From positions 70,867 through 134,866 of the forward strand of contig NZ_JAUFQF010000003.1 in NCBI RefSeq assembly GCF_030409635.1: a DNA stretch of 64,000 nucleotides, in the 5' to 3' direction. Positions 1 to 8,014 of the stretch are shown here, piece after piece. Numbering within the stretch: the stretch's first letter is position 1; every line of letters begins with the position of its first letter. The notes below the pieces were generated by a model. That model saw nothing but the letters and a program-made list of their open reading frames with translations, was not told where the DNA came from and did not search any database. This stretch comes from Vibrio agarivorans. Its GTDB lineage: Bacteria > Pseudomonadota > Gammaproteobacteria > Enterobacterales > Vibrionaceae. The position numbers were made by a program, and so were the translations under genes.

Positions 1-985
1 CTGTGATATTGCTCATAGTCTCTGAAACAGCTTGGTTGTGGCTGTCAATCTTCTTGATTTCTTTCATCGCACTTTCAAGAGCAATACGCTCCACGCTTGA
101 GAGCTTGATATTTCCGTCACTTTCAATTGCTTCACGATTTGCAAGCATACGAACCAACTCGATAAGGTCTTGGGTCTTGCCTTTTGATAGGGTCTTATAT
201 TGAAGCGCTTGCTTGCTTGCTTTAATCATTCCCTTCTGTGTGTCTGACTCTTGGTTATTTGCACCTGTTGGCTCTTGTGCGCCCTGTGGTGATTCTGGCT
301 CTACTACTGGGCTATTACCCTGTGCTGCTTGAATCTCTGCCTTAACAATAAGTGAAGCGTTATCTGTTCCATGTTCACGCATGATACGACCAACACGGCT
401 AGATTTGATTTTACCCTCTTCAATCGCTGTAATTACTTCCTCATCAGCGTTTAGGATATATAGGGCGTTAGAGATAACTGAAAGGCTTTTGCCTGTTCTC
501 TGAGAGACTTCTTTTTTAGTCATCCCCTCGTTAAGCATACGCTCGTAAACTCGCGCTTGCTCAAGTGGGGTTAATTTTAGACCCTGAGTTGAGTTAAAAG
601 CGCGGATTAGTTTGTCCTGCTCGTTACCTTTAAATATAACCACTGGCACAAAACCATCATGTTTAGCTTCATCAAACAGGGATTTAATAGCGCTGTAAGT
701 GTGGTGTCCATCGACAATATGAAAACATGCTTTATTGTCTTCATTATAAACGCCTTCAACTTCTAGAGCGTCAAATAGTTCACCGTTAGCGATTGTAGCT
801 TTCAACGCTTCTACGTGCTCTAGGTTAATTTGGCGGATGTTCCATTCTGGGCGAAACTCAATATCACGAATATGAATAGTGTAAGAGTCAGAGCGCTTCA
901 TATCAGAATCAGCTTTGATGTCTGCCATGAATTTACGAGCCGATGTTAGTGTAGCTGTTTTAGGTAGTGCCAATGATGTAGTCAT
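1..985 (-). CDS. ParB/Srx-like protein, 3' part outside window
   Basis: The gene starts at 985 and runs off the left edge, so its C terminus is missing. The translated part has an N-terminal ParB-like nuclease fold (about residues 40-125) with the signature DGHHTYSAI at 92-100 in place of the usual GERRxxA. A ParB/KorB-type helix-turn-helix follows (about 138-200, with LTPLEQARVYERML and GMTKKEVSQRTGKS). After that comes a Q/P/E-rich linker. It has its own conserved promoter (1014-1057) and is not next to the ParA gene at 39.4 kb, so it is probably a ParB-fold regulator or accessory protein rather than the partition ParB. The DGHHT variant suggests altered nucleotide handling, which is inference. 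Confidence 0.75.
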   Translation of the reverse strand, partial: MTTSLALPKTATLTSARKFMADIKADSDMKRSDSYTIHIRDIEFRPEWNIRQINLEHVEALKATIANGELFDALEVEGVYNEDNKACFHIVDGHHTYSAIKSLFDEAKHDGFVPVVIFKGNEQDKLIRAFNSTQGLKLTPLEQARVYERMLNEGMTKKEVSQRTGKSLSVISNALYILNADEEVITAIEEGKIKSSRVGRIMREHGTDNASLIVKAEIQAAQGNSPVVEPESPQGAQEPTGANNQESDTQKGMIKASKQALQYKTLSKGKTQDLIELVRMLANREAIESDGNIKLSSVERIALESAMKEIKKIDSHNQAVSETMSNIT

Positions 986-1013
986 AATCCCGTCTCCGTT
1001 TTGGGTTGCTATG

Positions 1014-1125
1014 TTTAACTGACACTATAAATATAGCGCACACACAGAATATTGCAAGGGCTTGAATCATCTTTTTTTGCAAAACCCAACCCCACAACCG
1101 CTTATTGAAAAAAACTCGTCTTATT
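1014..1125 (-). promoter_or_regulatory. Conserved plasmid promoter with upstream CGTCTTATT module
   Basis: Reading on the minus strand: -35 TTGCAA (1052-1057), 16-bp spacer, -10 TATATT (1030-1035) inside the palindrome CTATATTTATAG, then GTCAGTTAAA. The upstream module ends with CGTCTTATT at 1117-1125. A GTTTTTTTNNAAAA-type motif (1071-1085) lies between. Drives the ParB-like gene. Confidence 0.8.
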
Positions 1126-1156
1126 GAAAATAGAAAAAACTGTAAAATCCAGACAT

Positions 1157-1185
1157 AAAAAAAGCCAGCTCGAAGCTGACTTTTT
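1157..1185 (-). terminator. Rho-independent terminator of the DUF932 gene
   Basis: On the minus strand a GC-rich stem (GTCAGCT / AGCTGGC) with a short loop is followed by seven T. It lies 15 bases beyond the DUF932 stop codon. Confidence 0.8.
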
Positions 1186-1199
1186 CAGAAAAACTCAAA

Positions 1200-2138
1200 T
1201 TATGCAGGAGTCCAAATCTTAGGGTTAGCTAAAATCTTTCCAACCTCTTGCTCACGTTTTAAGATCACATCAGCCTTGTTTGCAATGTTGCGCTCTTGAA
1301 TCTCGTAATGGGTTGACCATGCTGTTAATGAGTTATATGCCGCCCAATGGTTTCGGCCTAGTGTTTTAACATGGTTTTCATATAGCTCATTCATCATTGC
1401 AAATTTCTGTAGGCTTAGTTTATTAGTCGCCTTGTCTGTTGCGAAGTGAGTCCATAATGTATCGCTTTGGGCTTGGGTCATTTGTGTATTAACAAGCTTT
1501 TCCCAGTAATCACCCATAAGAGCAAATGTTTTACTAGCTGTAACCACTTGTTTCTCAACATCACCCAAATTGATTAAACCAGAATGACGCTTTGTAAGAT
1601 TCATGAATTTCTGCCCTGTCACCATACCATTCAGGCAAACCATTCTAAAACCACCAACTTGAAGCGAAAAGTTAGCAGAGCCATCGTAAGAGTTGATTAC
1701 GATAATACGCATCATAATACGCTCATCACCGAAGTTTAAAAAGTGATTCGGAAAGATGTATTGACGGATAGATTTACCGCCTTTGTTTACACACTCATCC
1801 TTAATGTACATATCGTCAACATTAATAACACCTTTAACGCCTAGCTCCGTGATAGCTTTATTCACCATGTCGTAAGCATAAGCATTTTTAACGAGCGTGT
1901 ATTGATTACCGTGAACAGCGATAACACGGTTAGAGGTAGTATCAATAATCGCTTGGCGACCTGCCACATCAAGATAAGGCGCTTCAATGATTTCGTTTAG
2001 ATCGACCATTTCAACATCAAAGAAAATATCTTGGTTGATGCGGTTATCTAAACAAAGATTAGACAGTTGAGCTGATGGAGAGCTAATTGCATTCCAATCA
2101 ACGCATGTAGTGTTACGAGTCAAAACTGGTGTATTCAT
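1200..2138 (-). CDS. DUF932 domain protein
   Basis: 312-residue protein matching the plasmid/phage DUF932 family. Recognisable stretches are RQAIIDTTSNRVIAVHGNQYTLV (part of residues 55-85), IIVINSYDGSANF and GFRMVCLNGMVTG. The biochemical function of the family is not established; members are common in mobile elements. Starts MNT, like several neighbours driven by the same promoter type. Promoter at 2164-2186, terminator at 1157-1185: a monocistronic unit. Confidence 0.8.
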   Translation of the reverse strand: MNTPVLTRNTTCVDWNAISSPSAQLSNLCLDNRINQDIFFDVEMVDLNEIIEAPYLDVAGRQAIIDTTSNRVIAVHGNQYTLVKNAYAYDMVNKAITELGVKGVINVDDMYIKDECVNKGGKSIRQYIFPNHFLNFGDERIMMRIIVINSYDGSANFSLQVGGFRMVCLNGMVTGQKFMNLTKRHSGLINLGDVEKQVVTASKTFALMGDYWEKLVNTQMTQAQSDTLWTHFATDKATNKLSLQKFAMMNELYENHVKTLGRNHWAAYNSLTAWSTHYEIQERNIANKADVILKREQEVGKILANPKIWTPA

Positions 2139-2163
2139 GATACGTGTCCTTTGGTTTGGCTTA

Positions 2164-2275
2164 TTTAACTGACACTATAAATATAGACCCTCAAACGAGT
2201 TAAAGCAAGTTATTAATTAGAAACTTTTTCCTGAAAACCGACCCGTACCCATTACTTTTAATAATCCGTCTTATT
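2164..2275 (-). promoter_or_regulatory. Conserved plasmid promoter with upstream CGTCTTATT module
   Basis: Core 2164-2186 (minus strand CTATATTTATAG, then GTGTCAGTTAAA). The -35 is probably TTGCTT at a 17-bp spacing. CGTCTTATT at 2267-2275. Drives the DUF932 gene. Confidence 0.75.
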
Positions 2276-2280
2276 CGGAT

Positions 2281-2309
2281 AAAAAAAACCCCAGTTCAAG
2301 GACTGGGGC
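2281..2309 (-). terminator. Rho-independent terminator
   Basis: Minus-strand hairpin CCCCAGTCC / GGACTGGGG (imperfect loop TTGAA) followed by eight T, downstream of the 140-residue gene. Confidence 0.8.
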
Positions 2310-2325
2310 AAAGGTTGGCGGTGGT

Positions 2326-2748
2326 TTAGTCAAATCTTCGGGTGGATTGGTTGCCATCTGCATCGGTAAAGCAAGCGATAGCGTAAGGGAAAAATTCAAG
2401 CATATCTGTAGCCTTGGAGGTATCGGAGACATCACCTGACTCTACAACCTCACTTGGTAGCTTGTATATTTGCAACATGGCGTGTAGTGGCTCATCATCG
2501 TCATACTGACTGAAATACACACCGTTTTCAGTACGACCACCTAGCTCACTAGTAGGGAAGCTGTAGCCATGCTCTAGCTGCTCTTGTAAGCTCTGAGTCG
2601 CGTTGTTGATGAAAGTAACTAGGATACCGAATGACGCCTGCAGTTGCTCTAGAGACCAATCTGCATACTGAGCTGTAGGGTCAAACTTGCAAAACATATT
2701 GCCGAATTGAAATTGCATGATGCGCGGTAAAGGTTTGTATGAATCCAT
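2326..2748 (-). CDS. Hypothetical protein, 140 aa
   Basis: Not recognised. Acidic and soluble, with no membrane segment or signal peptide. It has an LxxLQASFGILVTF-type amphipathic segment near residues 33-48 and a DDDE stretch near residue 83. Monocistronic, with conserved promoter at 2775-2797 and terminator at 2281-2309. Confidence 0.65.
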   Translation of the reverse strand: MDSYKPLPRIMQFQFGNMFCKFDPTAQYADWSLEQLQASFGILVTFINNATQSLQEQLEHGYSFPTSELGGRTENGVYFSQYDDDEPLHAMLQIYKLPSEVVESGDVSDTSKATDMLEFFPYAIACFTDADGNQSTRRFD

Positions 2749-2774
2749 GAAGCTAATCCTTTTGGGTTGATTTA

Positions 2775-2887
2775 TTTAACTGACACTATAAATATAGACC
2801 AACACCCAAAATAATCAAGGCTATTTGGTTTTTTTTCTAAAAGCCACCAGCCCCCTAAACCACTCATTTCCAAAAAAGTGTCTTATT
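2775..2887 (-). promoter_or_regulatory. Conserved plasmid promoter with upstream module
   Basis: Core 2775-2797, -35 TTGATT with 16-bp spacing on the minus strand. Module ends GTCTTATT at 2880-2887. A T8-CT-AAAA copy of the dispersed motif (2829-2842) lies between. Confidence 0.75.
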
Positions 2888-2917
2888 CAAACAACGAAGG
2901 GGATTTTCACCTGCCAC

Positions 2918-2943
2918 AAAAAAACCGCTATTGATTAGCGGTT
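2918..2943 (-). terminator. Rho-independent terminator
   Basis: Minus-strand stem AACCGCTA / TAGCGGTT followed by T7; terminates the 4.35-3.0 kb transcription unit. Confidence 0.8.
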
Positions 2944-3002
2944 AATCGGGGTGAATTGAGCATCTACTAAAGTGCTTAGTTACAATCTTAACTACCTGTG
3001 CC

Positions 3003-3332
3003 TTAGTGCGTCCTTTGAGCTTGGTCGTTCAAACCACGCTTAGACAGATTTAGCAATGATTCTGCGTAGCCACTTAAAACCGAATTCAACTCACTGGCAT
3101 ACTTCACCGCTAAGTGGTCGTTACCTTGTGTAACCGCTCGCTTAATCAAGTGACAATAGGCTCTCACTCTGCGCTCTGTGACATGCTGCGCCATAAGCTC
3201 CCCAACATGCGAGAGTAATAGACGGTACAAAGCAACTTTATGCGCTTCACTATTCATAAACATCACAAACAGCAAGGCATCATCATTTGTTTTTTCTGCA
3301 ATCGACCTTATCCAAATAGTTAGTCCGTCCAT
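3003..3332 (-). CDS. Hypothetical protein, 109 aa
   Basis: Not recognised. Helical, moderately basic, soluble (RRVRAYCHLIKRAV near residues 54-67). Last gene of a likely operon with 3384-3731, 3744-4046 and 4056-4346, transcribed from the promoter at 4372 and ended by the terminator at 2918-2943. Confidence 0.6.
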   Translation of the reverse strand: MDGLTIWIRSIAEKTNDDALLFVMFMNSEAHKVALYRLLLSHVGELMAQHVTERRVRAYCHLIKRAVTQGNDHLAVKYASELNSVLSGYAESLLNLSKRGLNDQAQRTH

Positions 3333-3383
3333 TTCCCTACCCTTCTATAAATGATTGGATGTGGTTTTTTTGTAAAAGTGCCT

Positions 3384-3731
3384 TTATACCGCAATCCCTA
3401 CAACCTCATAAAACACATCTATCAACCCTGACACTTCAACCACCCAAAACGTGATCACTAGGCGTTTGATAGCAGCTACAAACTTATCCTTTAGCCAGTT
3501 GAGCAACTCGAAAAGGTCTTGATCTTGAAAATGTGAATTATCTAAATACTGGGTCGCGTAGATAACTACCATTGTACACATCAGGACATAGGGCGAGTTC
3601 CCTACCGTGTCCCGTATAATTAGCGCAAACAGGATCTCACCAATGGCGAGCCAACTACCCCACTGCATGATTTGACCTATGATATAAACAACATACGCAA
3701 CAGCCGATTTATGAGCTTTTGATACTAGCAT
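3384..3731 (-). CDS. Small membrane protein, 115 aa
   Basis: Not assigned to a family. Hydrophobic segments at about residues 12-37 and 42-60, with a third weaker one near 85-112, suggest an inner-membrane protein with two or three spans. Starts 13 bases after the upstream stop, so translation is probably coupled within the 4.35-3.0 kb operon. A dispersed GTTTTTTTGTAAAAG motif lies just downstream at 3364-3378. Confidence 0.6.
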   Translation of the reverse strand: MLVSKAHKSAVAYVVYIIGQIMQWGSWLAIGEILFALIIRDTVGNSPYVLMCTMVVIYATQYLDNSHFQDQDLFELLNWLKDKFVAAIKRLVITFWVVEVSGLIDVFYEVVGIAV

Positions 3732-3743
3732 CCCAATACCTCT

Positions 3744-4046
3744 TTAAATTTCACTAGAACCGCACCAATGCGATCCTAAGTACACATCCCACGCATCCCC
3801 GTTCAAATGACGCTTGTCGTATGCATTGACATAACGCTCTATCAAATCATGCGTCCAACCGTGTTGAGGGGGTTGATACACACTCTCACCGACCTTGAGG
3901 ATGCTCTGCTCGTTACCAGTCAATAAATCAGGCTCTTGCTCGCTCTGTGGTCGTCCTATGTACTTAGACGGTATGACCACCGCTCTACGCGAGCAGCGGT
4001 CAATACAGATTTGATTTTGGCAAGAGTCGCACACGTACTCGACCAT
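3744..4046 (-). CDS. Small protein with Cys-rich N terminus, 100 aa
   Basis: Unknown function. The N terminus VCDSCQNQICIDRCSRR has four cysteines (CxxC then CxxxC) able to form a small zinc site. The rest is soluble. Nine bases separate it from the upstream gene, so it belongs to the 4.35-3.0 kb operon. Confidence 0.55.
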   Translation of the reverse strand: MVEYVCDSCQNQICIDRCSRRAVVIPSKYIGRPQSEQEPDLLTGNEQSILKVGESVYQPPQHGWTHDLIERYVNAYDKRHLNGDAWDVYLGSHWCGSSEI

Positions 4047-4055
4047 GATTGCCCC

Positions 4056-4346
4056 TTAGATAAGTGAAGTGTTTTGGGTGTCACGGACAGGGCGATGAAC
4101 CACCGCACCGTGAGTCGCTTTGGATTCGAGCATTACGGATGAAAGGAACATCCCTAAAGAAAGTTTTTCTGGTGATGCGATTTCCAACGCTTCGGTTTGT
4201 ACTTCTTCATAAAATGAAGATTCAGGCGAGTTAGCTTCAAAAGGACTTTGGCGCTTACCAGTCGCGCAGTCTAATAGCGCAATTTCACGCACCTGTTTGA
4301 TAGTTGAAATAGGAAGGTTTTTAAGAGCATTGAGAGCTGTATTCAT
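4056..4346 (-). CDS. Hypothetical protein, 96 aa
   Basis: Not recognised. First gene of the operon; starts MNTALNALKN, resembling the MNT starts of other genes behind the same promoter. Start supported by an upstream AGGGGA-type ribosome binding site within the 5' leader. Confidence 0.6.
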   Translation of the reverse strand: MNTALNALKNLPISTIKQVREIALLDCATGKRQSPFEANSPESSFYEEVQTEALEIASPEKLSLGMFLSSVMLESKATHGAVVHRPVRDTQNTSLI

Positions 4347-4371
4347 AGTGAGTCCCCTATGGGTTACATTG

Positions 4372-4476
4372 TTTAACTGACACTATAAATATAGACCAAA
4401 CACCCAAAACATCAAGGTGATTTTGTGAGTTTTTGACCGTTCCCAAACCCATTACTTCACTCAAAGGCGTCTTATT
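4372..4476 (-). promoter_or_regulatory. Conserved plasmid promoter with upstream CGTCTTATT module
   Basis: Core 4372-4394; -35 TTGATG at 16 bp. CGTCTTATT at 4468-4476, preceded on the plus strand by CAAACCCATTAC. Confidence 0.75.
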
Positions 4477-4520
4477 TAAAACAAAAAATCACCCCAAGGT
4501 TTTCGAGAAAAACTGATAAA

Positions 4521-4548
4521 GAAAAGCACCCAAAGATGTGGATGCTTA
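4521..4548 (-). terminator. Terminator-like hairpin
   Basis: Minus-strand AAGCATCC / GGGTGCTT with an ATCTTT-type loop, followed by TTCTTTATC. Ends the small gene at 4555-4677. Confidence 0.6.
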
Positions 4549-4554
4549 CTTTTT

Positions 4555-4677
4555 CTATTCGATGTGCCAAATGTAACTTGGTGGAAAACCTGCGGCTATG
4601 TTGGCTAACTGCGCGTATGTACTATTCGGACGATGTAAACGAATGCGGCTATAACCATCAAAATAAACCAGTGTCAT
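4555..4677 (-). CDS. Small ORF, 40 aa
   Basis: A 40-codon reading frame starting MTLVYFDGYSRIRLHRP and ending SYIWHIE. It has an AGGGG ribosome binding site eight bases before the ATG and is bracketed by hairpins at 4690-4721 and 4521-4548, which supports a real gene. Function unknown. Probably transcribed by read-through from the 360-residue gene. Confidence 0.5.
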   Translation of the reverse strand: MTLVYFDGYSRIRLHRPNSTYAQLANIAAGFPPSYIWHIE

Positions 4678-4689
4678 AAATAAACCCCT

Positions 4690-4721
4690 AAAAAGAAGTG
4701 AGCCAATCTGTGTTGGCTCAC
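4690..4721 (-). terminator. Rho-independent terminator
   Basis: Minus-strand perfect stem GTGAGCCAA / TTGGCTCAC, then TTCTTTTTA, directly after the 360-residue gene. Confidence 0.75.
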
Positions 4722-4731
4722 TGTGTAGACG

Positions 4732-5814
4732 CTATAGAGCCATAAACTGTTTTGCTTCTTCTTCTGTCTGGAAGATAAAGCCCGACACAAAACGGCTGTA
4801 ATAGCCTTTGAACTCCTTAGCTAAGGCACGGAACGAAACAAATTGCTCTCGTTCTACTTTGTGTGTCAACTTAACAACATGCAGCGGCTCATGTGTTCTT
4901 GTGTGCTCTTCGATGCTGTATTCAAAACCATCATTGCACTCTAGCGCTTTTGGCTGCTCTGCATTCGCTGGCGCTGCTTTCTTCGCGAGACCATCAAAAG
5001 CTTTCAAAGTACGATAGAAATCCTGATCGTAATCAGCGGTTATTAATGCGCCTTGGTGATATTGCTCAAGAGTGATTGGCTCTTGCCCGAAGCGTTTAGC
5101 CGCTTGCTCTAAACACTGGGTTACGACAGTATCCGAGAAGTCACGTTCATAAAATAGGTAATCAACACTACCGAAAACGCTTGTGAATGGTGTTTCTTCG
5201 CTTTCGTAAATGTCTTCCATACCATTGAATCGACCACCTTTGAAACGACCTACAATCGCTTTTACAGCGTCCTCGGTCGCGCCATCTGTCCAGTAAAGAC
5301 GACAAACACCCCACTCGCTTTTAACTCGCACATTTTTGATGCCAGCGTGTTTCAAAGCTGCTCGAATGTTTTTTGCCACTTCTGCGTGATTGCTACCTGT
5401 AAAATCTGCCTGACGCTTTAGGTGGCTATACTGGCTATCTGCTTCAACCTGTGCCACGGCATCATCAAACGCCTGTGCTTCACGCGCTTTCGCTTCTTCC
5501 TTTTGGCGTTTAATCAGGCTCGCATTTTCGACAAGTTGATCAAGGGTCTTTTCATCTGCCTTTGCTTCATCCTCTACAATCCACCATTGCAGACCCGAAC
5601 GCAATAAACACTCTGGGTAAGTTGTGTGTGTGCCGCTTTTAAACACAATCTCAACCTCACCGCCCCCTGTCGCACCGACACGACCAAGATTGCGCGTGTC
5701 GTCCTGATTACAGTTTTCATCAACTGATAGGACATACCCAAGACCGTAGTTATAAAGGTTACTATAAACCGCTTGACCGCGAGTGATTGCTTTGTCGAAA
5801 TTGCGTGTATTCAT
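4732..5814 (-). CDS. LPD29-like domain protein, 360 aa
   Basis: Three parts are visible: an N-terminal beta-rich region (1-90), a charged helical linker (about 95-130, KRQKEEAKAREAQ), and a domain at about 135-225 resembling Large polyvalent protein associated domain 29. That domain has HAEVAKNIRAALKHAG, VRVKSEWGVCRLYWTDG and RFNGMEDIYESE. LPD29 is found in mobile-element proteins and its role is not established. The C terminus (290-360) is unassigned. Monocistronic, with promoter at 5840-5862. Confidence 0.65.
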   Translation of the reverse strand: MNTRNFDKAITRGQAVYSNLYNYGLGYVLSVDENCNQDDTRNLGRVGATGGGEVEIVFKSGTHTTYPECLLRSGLQWWIVEDEAKADEKTLDQLVENASLIKRQKEEAKAREAQAFDDAVAQVEADSQYSHLKRQADFTGSNHAEVAKNIRAALKHAGIKNVRVKSEWGVCRLYWTDGATEDAVKAIVGRFKGGRFNGMEDIYESEETPFTSVFGSVDYLFYERDFSDTVVTQCLEQAAKRFGQEPITLEQYHQGALITADYDQDFYRTLKAFDGLAKKAAPANAEQPKALECNDGFEYSIEEHTRTHEPLHVVKLTHKVEREQFVSFRALAKEFKGYYSRFVSGFIFQTEEEAKQFMAL

Positions 5815-5839
5815 GGTGATTCCCCTTTGGGTTGAGTTA

Positions 5840-5956
5840 TTTAACTGACACTATAAGTATAGAACAAATAGGGATTTGTTCAAGTGAATTCAGAGGTTTT
5901 TTTCCAAAACCCACCAGCCCCACAAAACCAATCATTATCATTAAAATCGTCTTATT
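5840..5956 (-). promoter_or_regulatory. Conserved plasmid promoter with upstream module
   Basis: Core 5840-5862 is the variant CTATACTTATAG, which keeps the palindrome; -35 TTGAAC at 16 bp. CGTCTTATT at 5948-5956. Dispersed motif GTTTTTTTCCAAAAC at 5896-5910. Confidence 0.75.
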
Positions 5957-5996
5957 GAATAAACGAATCAGTGCCAGTAAACCACTGTGAAACATG

Positions 5997-6025
5997 AAAA
6001 AGCCCTGCAAAATAGTTGCAGGGCT
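5997..6025 (-). terminator. Rho-independent terminator
   Basis: Minus-strand AGCCCTGCAA / TTGCAGGGCT followed by TTTTCATG, downstream of the 214-residue gene. Confidence 0.75.
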
Positions 6026-6071
6026 AAGGAAAGTTTTTTTCTAAAAGTTGATTGTTGTTCGTAAGGGGCGG

Positions 6072-6716
6072 CTAATTGTTCGTACGAACGTACGTATCAA
6101 TGTCCAATTGAAAGTTGGCTCGTAATGAGTCGGATAGCTCCACCTCCTCCCCATCACTGTAGTGAGCATGAGTAAACTGAAAATTGTGATCCCAACTGAG
6201 GACAACATTCAGGCTATTTTTGGGGTGGTATGTCGTTAGCTTTGTATCAAGTAAACCTTGAAGGTAATAACTCGTTAAATCCTCGGGGTGGTGGCTTCTA
6301 TATTTCCAGACCTCAATCACGCCCGATTCGCTCTTTACTTCAAAAGTCTCATCGGATTGCTGTAAATTGGTAATCTGTTTATCATCCCCCAGCAAAGTCG
6401 CGAGCTTATCAGTTACAACTTTGTCGCTAAACACTTTCGTTCCCGTATGGGCATCGAGCTTGAGAATGTACCAATGATTACTGTTGTACCAAACCTTGAC
6501 AGTAGTATTAAGACCCACACAGCTGTGAGCCACCGCATAAAGCACATTATCAGGGCATCTAAATAGTCGTACGTGAGTGGTGTAATGGTCGTTGTAAACA
6601 CCGTTAGAGCTTATCGAATAACTGTCCAAGCCCAAGTGAACCGCTAAAGCTTCAAGATGGTTGTTGATGGCTGGAATATCGAACGGTTTAGCTCGCTGGG
6701 TCATTGAATTAAGCAT
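6072..6716 (-). CDS. Hypothetical protein, 214 aa
   Basis: Not recognised. Soluble and aromatic-rich, with beta-strand-like segments (YAVAHSCVGLNTTVKVWYN, HWYILKLDAHTG). Overlaps the end of the NinX-like gene by eight bases, indicating translational coupling. Terminator at 5997-6025. Confidence 0.6.
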   Translation of the reverse strand: MLNSMTQRAKPFDIPAINNHLEALAVHLGLDSYSISSNGVYNDHYTTHVRLFRCPDNVLYAVAHSCVGLNTTVKVWYNSNHWYILKLDAHTGTKVFSDKVVTDKLATLLGDDKQITNLQQSDETFEVKSESGVIEVWKYRSHHPEDLTSYYLQGLLDTKLTTYHPKNSLNVVLSWDHNFQFTHAHYSDGEEVELSDSLRANFQLDIDTYVRTNN

Positions 6717-7149
6717 TGTCCTGCTCCTGTTGGCTATTAGTGTGCAATTGTTTTGATACCAGTTCTTTTGGGATCTCTAACCGCTCCCCTAAACTACTCA
6801 TCACAAATGAACGCATAGCAGCAATGAGAACTGTTGCCCCTCGTTGACGACACTCGCCATTGTTCAAATGAGCTGACCACTCACCTTGAGATGGAACTAC
6901 ACCTATTTGAAACTGCTCAAAAATCTCACCGCCTTGATACCAGTGCGATGAGGGGCTAAAATCTATTCCTATCAACATTCTGCGCCCGAGTTTGTAATCA
7001 TCCTCCCACACCCAAAAACCAGACTGAGCACAATCGGGGGCATCTTTATTAAATCCCATTGGGTCTAAAACTATTGGAAGCTCTAACGCTTTGGCAACAG
7101 CCCAATCGAGGGCTATACCTTGTAAACTACTCGTGCAAACGGTAAGCAT
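6709..7149 (-). CDS. NinX/DUF2591-like protein, 146 aa
   Basis: Resembles the phage NinX (DUF2591) family: an N-terminal LDWAVAKALEL motif, a central W-rich region, and the characteristic end RGATVLIAAMRSFVMSSLGE. Family function is unknown; it is typical of lambdoid phages and plasmids. First gene of a two-gene unit with 6072-6716, promoter at 7176-7198. Residues 14-24 and 114-134 carry most of the family resemblance. Confidence 0.55.
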   Translation of the reverse strand: MLTVCTSSLQGIALDWAVAKALELPIVLDPMGFNKDAPDCAQSGFWVWEDDYKLGRRMLIGIDFSPSSHWYQGGEIFEQFQIGVVPSQGEWSAHLNNGECRQRGATVLIAAMRSFVMSSLGERLEIPKELVSKQLHTNSQQEQDNA

Positions 7150-7175
7150 GGTTATCTCCGTGAATTAACCCTACA

Positions 7176-7281
7176 TTTAACTAACCCTATAAATATAGCG
7201 CAATGCGATTTTATTTCAATGTTGACTCATCGGTTTCTAACCGTTCCTTAAGCCCATCACTTAACCAAAAGTCGTCTTATT
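7176..7281 (-). promoter_or_regulatory. Conserved plasmid promoter with upstream module
   Basis: Core 7176-7198 (variant ending GGTTAGTTAAA); -35 TTGAAA at 16 bp. CGTCTTATT at 7273-7281. Confidence 0.7.
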
Positions 7282-7316
7282 CAAAATAAGAAACCTAGTC
7301 ACTCGAAAAACTGACA

Positions 7317-7340
7317 CAAAAAAGCCCTGATGCAAGGCTC
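7317..7340 (-). terminator. Rho-independent terminator
   Basis: Minus-strand AGCCTTGCATCAGGGCT (imperfect stem) followed by TTTTTTGTG, after the 67-residue gene. Confidence 0.6.
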
Positions 7341-7360
7341 TCTATAAGGCGTTAGGCAAA

Positions 7361-7564
7361 CTAGTAGGTGGGTAAATCTGCAAACAGCCCTACTTTCATG
7401 ATCCATTGACCTTCTTTGATCGAATCGAATTCACTGTATTTGCCGTAGCTGTGCTTGATTTTGTCCTCTTGAGCTTCGGCTACTTCAAAACGAGCGATCT
7501 CTTCTTGCGTCAATCGTCTCACCTGCTGCGATTGGTTACGTGATTCTATTGGGCTTTTAACCAT
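7361..7564 (-). CDS. Hypothetical protein, 67 aa
   Basis: Not recognised; charged and soluble (QVRRLTQEEIARFEVAEAQ). Overlaps the preceding gene by 19 bases. Third gene of the 7.96-7.36 kb cluster, followed by a terminator. Confidence 0.5.
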   Translation of the reverse strand: MVKSPIESRNQSQQVRRLTQEEIARFEVAEAQEDKIKHSYGKYSEFDSIKEGQWIMKVGLFADLPTY

Positions 7565-7770
7565 GTTTTATACTCCGATAAACTAAGCGAGGCGAGAAAA
7601 TCAACGATAGGAATAAAGTTATTAGTGCGCCCCGTTTGTAAGTAATATGCTTGTTTCATTGCTCGCTGTACGCGATTTGGCAAGAATACATAACGCTTAT
7701 AACCGAGTGACATCTCATCTCTGCATTTTTCGATCTTGTCTAAAACTCGCTCTATGGTGCTCTGTCTCAT
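7546..7770 (-). CDS. Hypothetical protein, 74 aa
   Basis: Not recognised; helical and basic (RVLDKIEKCRDEMSLGYKRYVFLPNRVQRAM around residues 8-38), possibly nucleic-acid binding. Begins two bases after the stop of the 63-residue gene upstream, so the genes are probably coupled. Confidence 0.5.
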   Translation of the reverse strand: MRQSTIERVLDKIEKCRDEMSLGYKRYVFLPNRVQRAMKQAYYLQTGRTNNFIPIVDFLASLSLSEYKTWLKAQ

Positions 7771-7772
7771 TG

Positions 7773-7964
7773 TTAAACCCCTTTAGGCTTATAACTAACA
7801 ACCGTTTTACTCACTTTGTCATTACCGAAAATACAATGACGTAAACAACTCGCTGTGATTGTGCGCGTCTGACCGTTTTGAAACGTTACGCTGTATTCAT
7901 CGAGTGTGTTAGCGCTCTGTAACACCTCATCATTTTGTGCTTGGGTCGCTTCGATTATCATCAC
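7773..7964 (-). CDS. Hypothetical protein, 63 aa
   Basis: Not recognised. Small beta-rich protein (YSVTFQNGQTRTITASCLRHCIF). No conserved promoter is visible just upstream. It follows the 8015-8623 gene and its terminator at 7978-8006, so expression may depend on read-through. Confidence 0.5.
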   Translation of the reverse strand: MMIIEATQAQNDEVLQSANTLDEYSVTFQNGQTRTITASCLRHCIFGNDKVSKTVVSYKPKGV

Positions 7965-7977
7965 CGTTAGCTTTTTT

Positions 7978-8006
7978 AAAAAAAGTGAGAGGCTTTAACC
8001 CCTCAC
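7978..8006 (-). terminator. Rho-independent terminator
   Basis: Minus-strand GTGAGGGG / CCTCTCAC stem followed by T7. The T run is also a copy of the dispersed TTTTTTTNNAAAA motif. Confidence 0.75.
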
Positions 8007-8014
8007 ATAGTCAA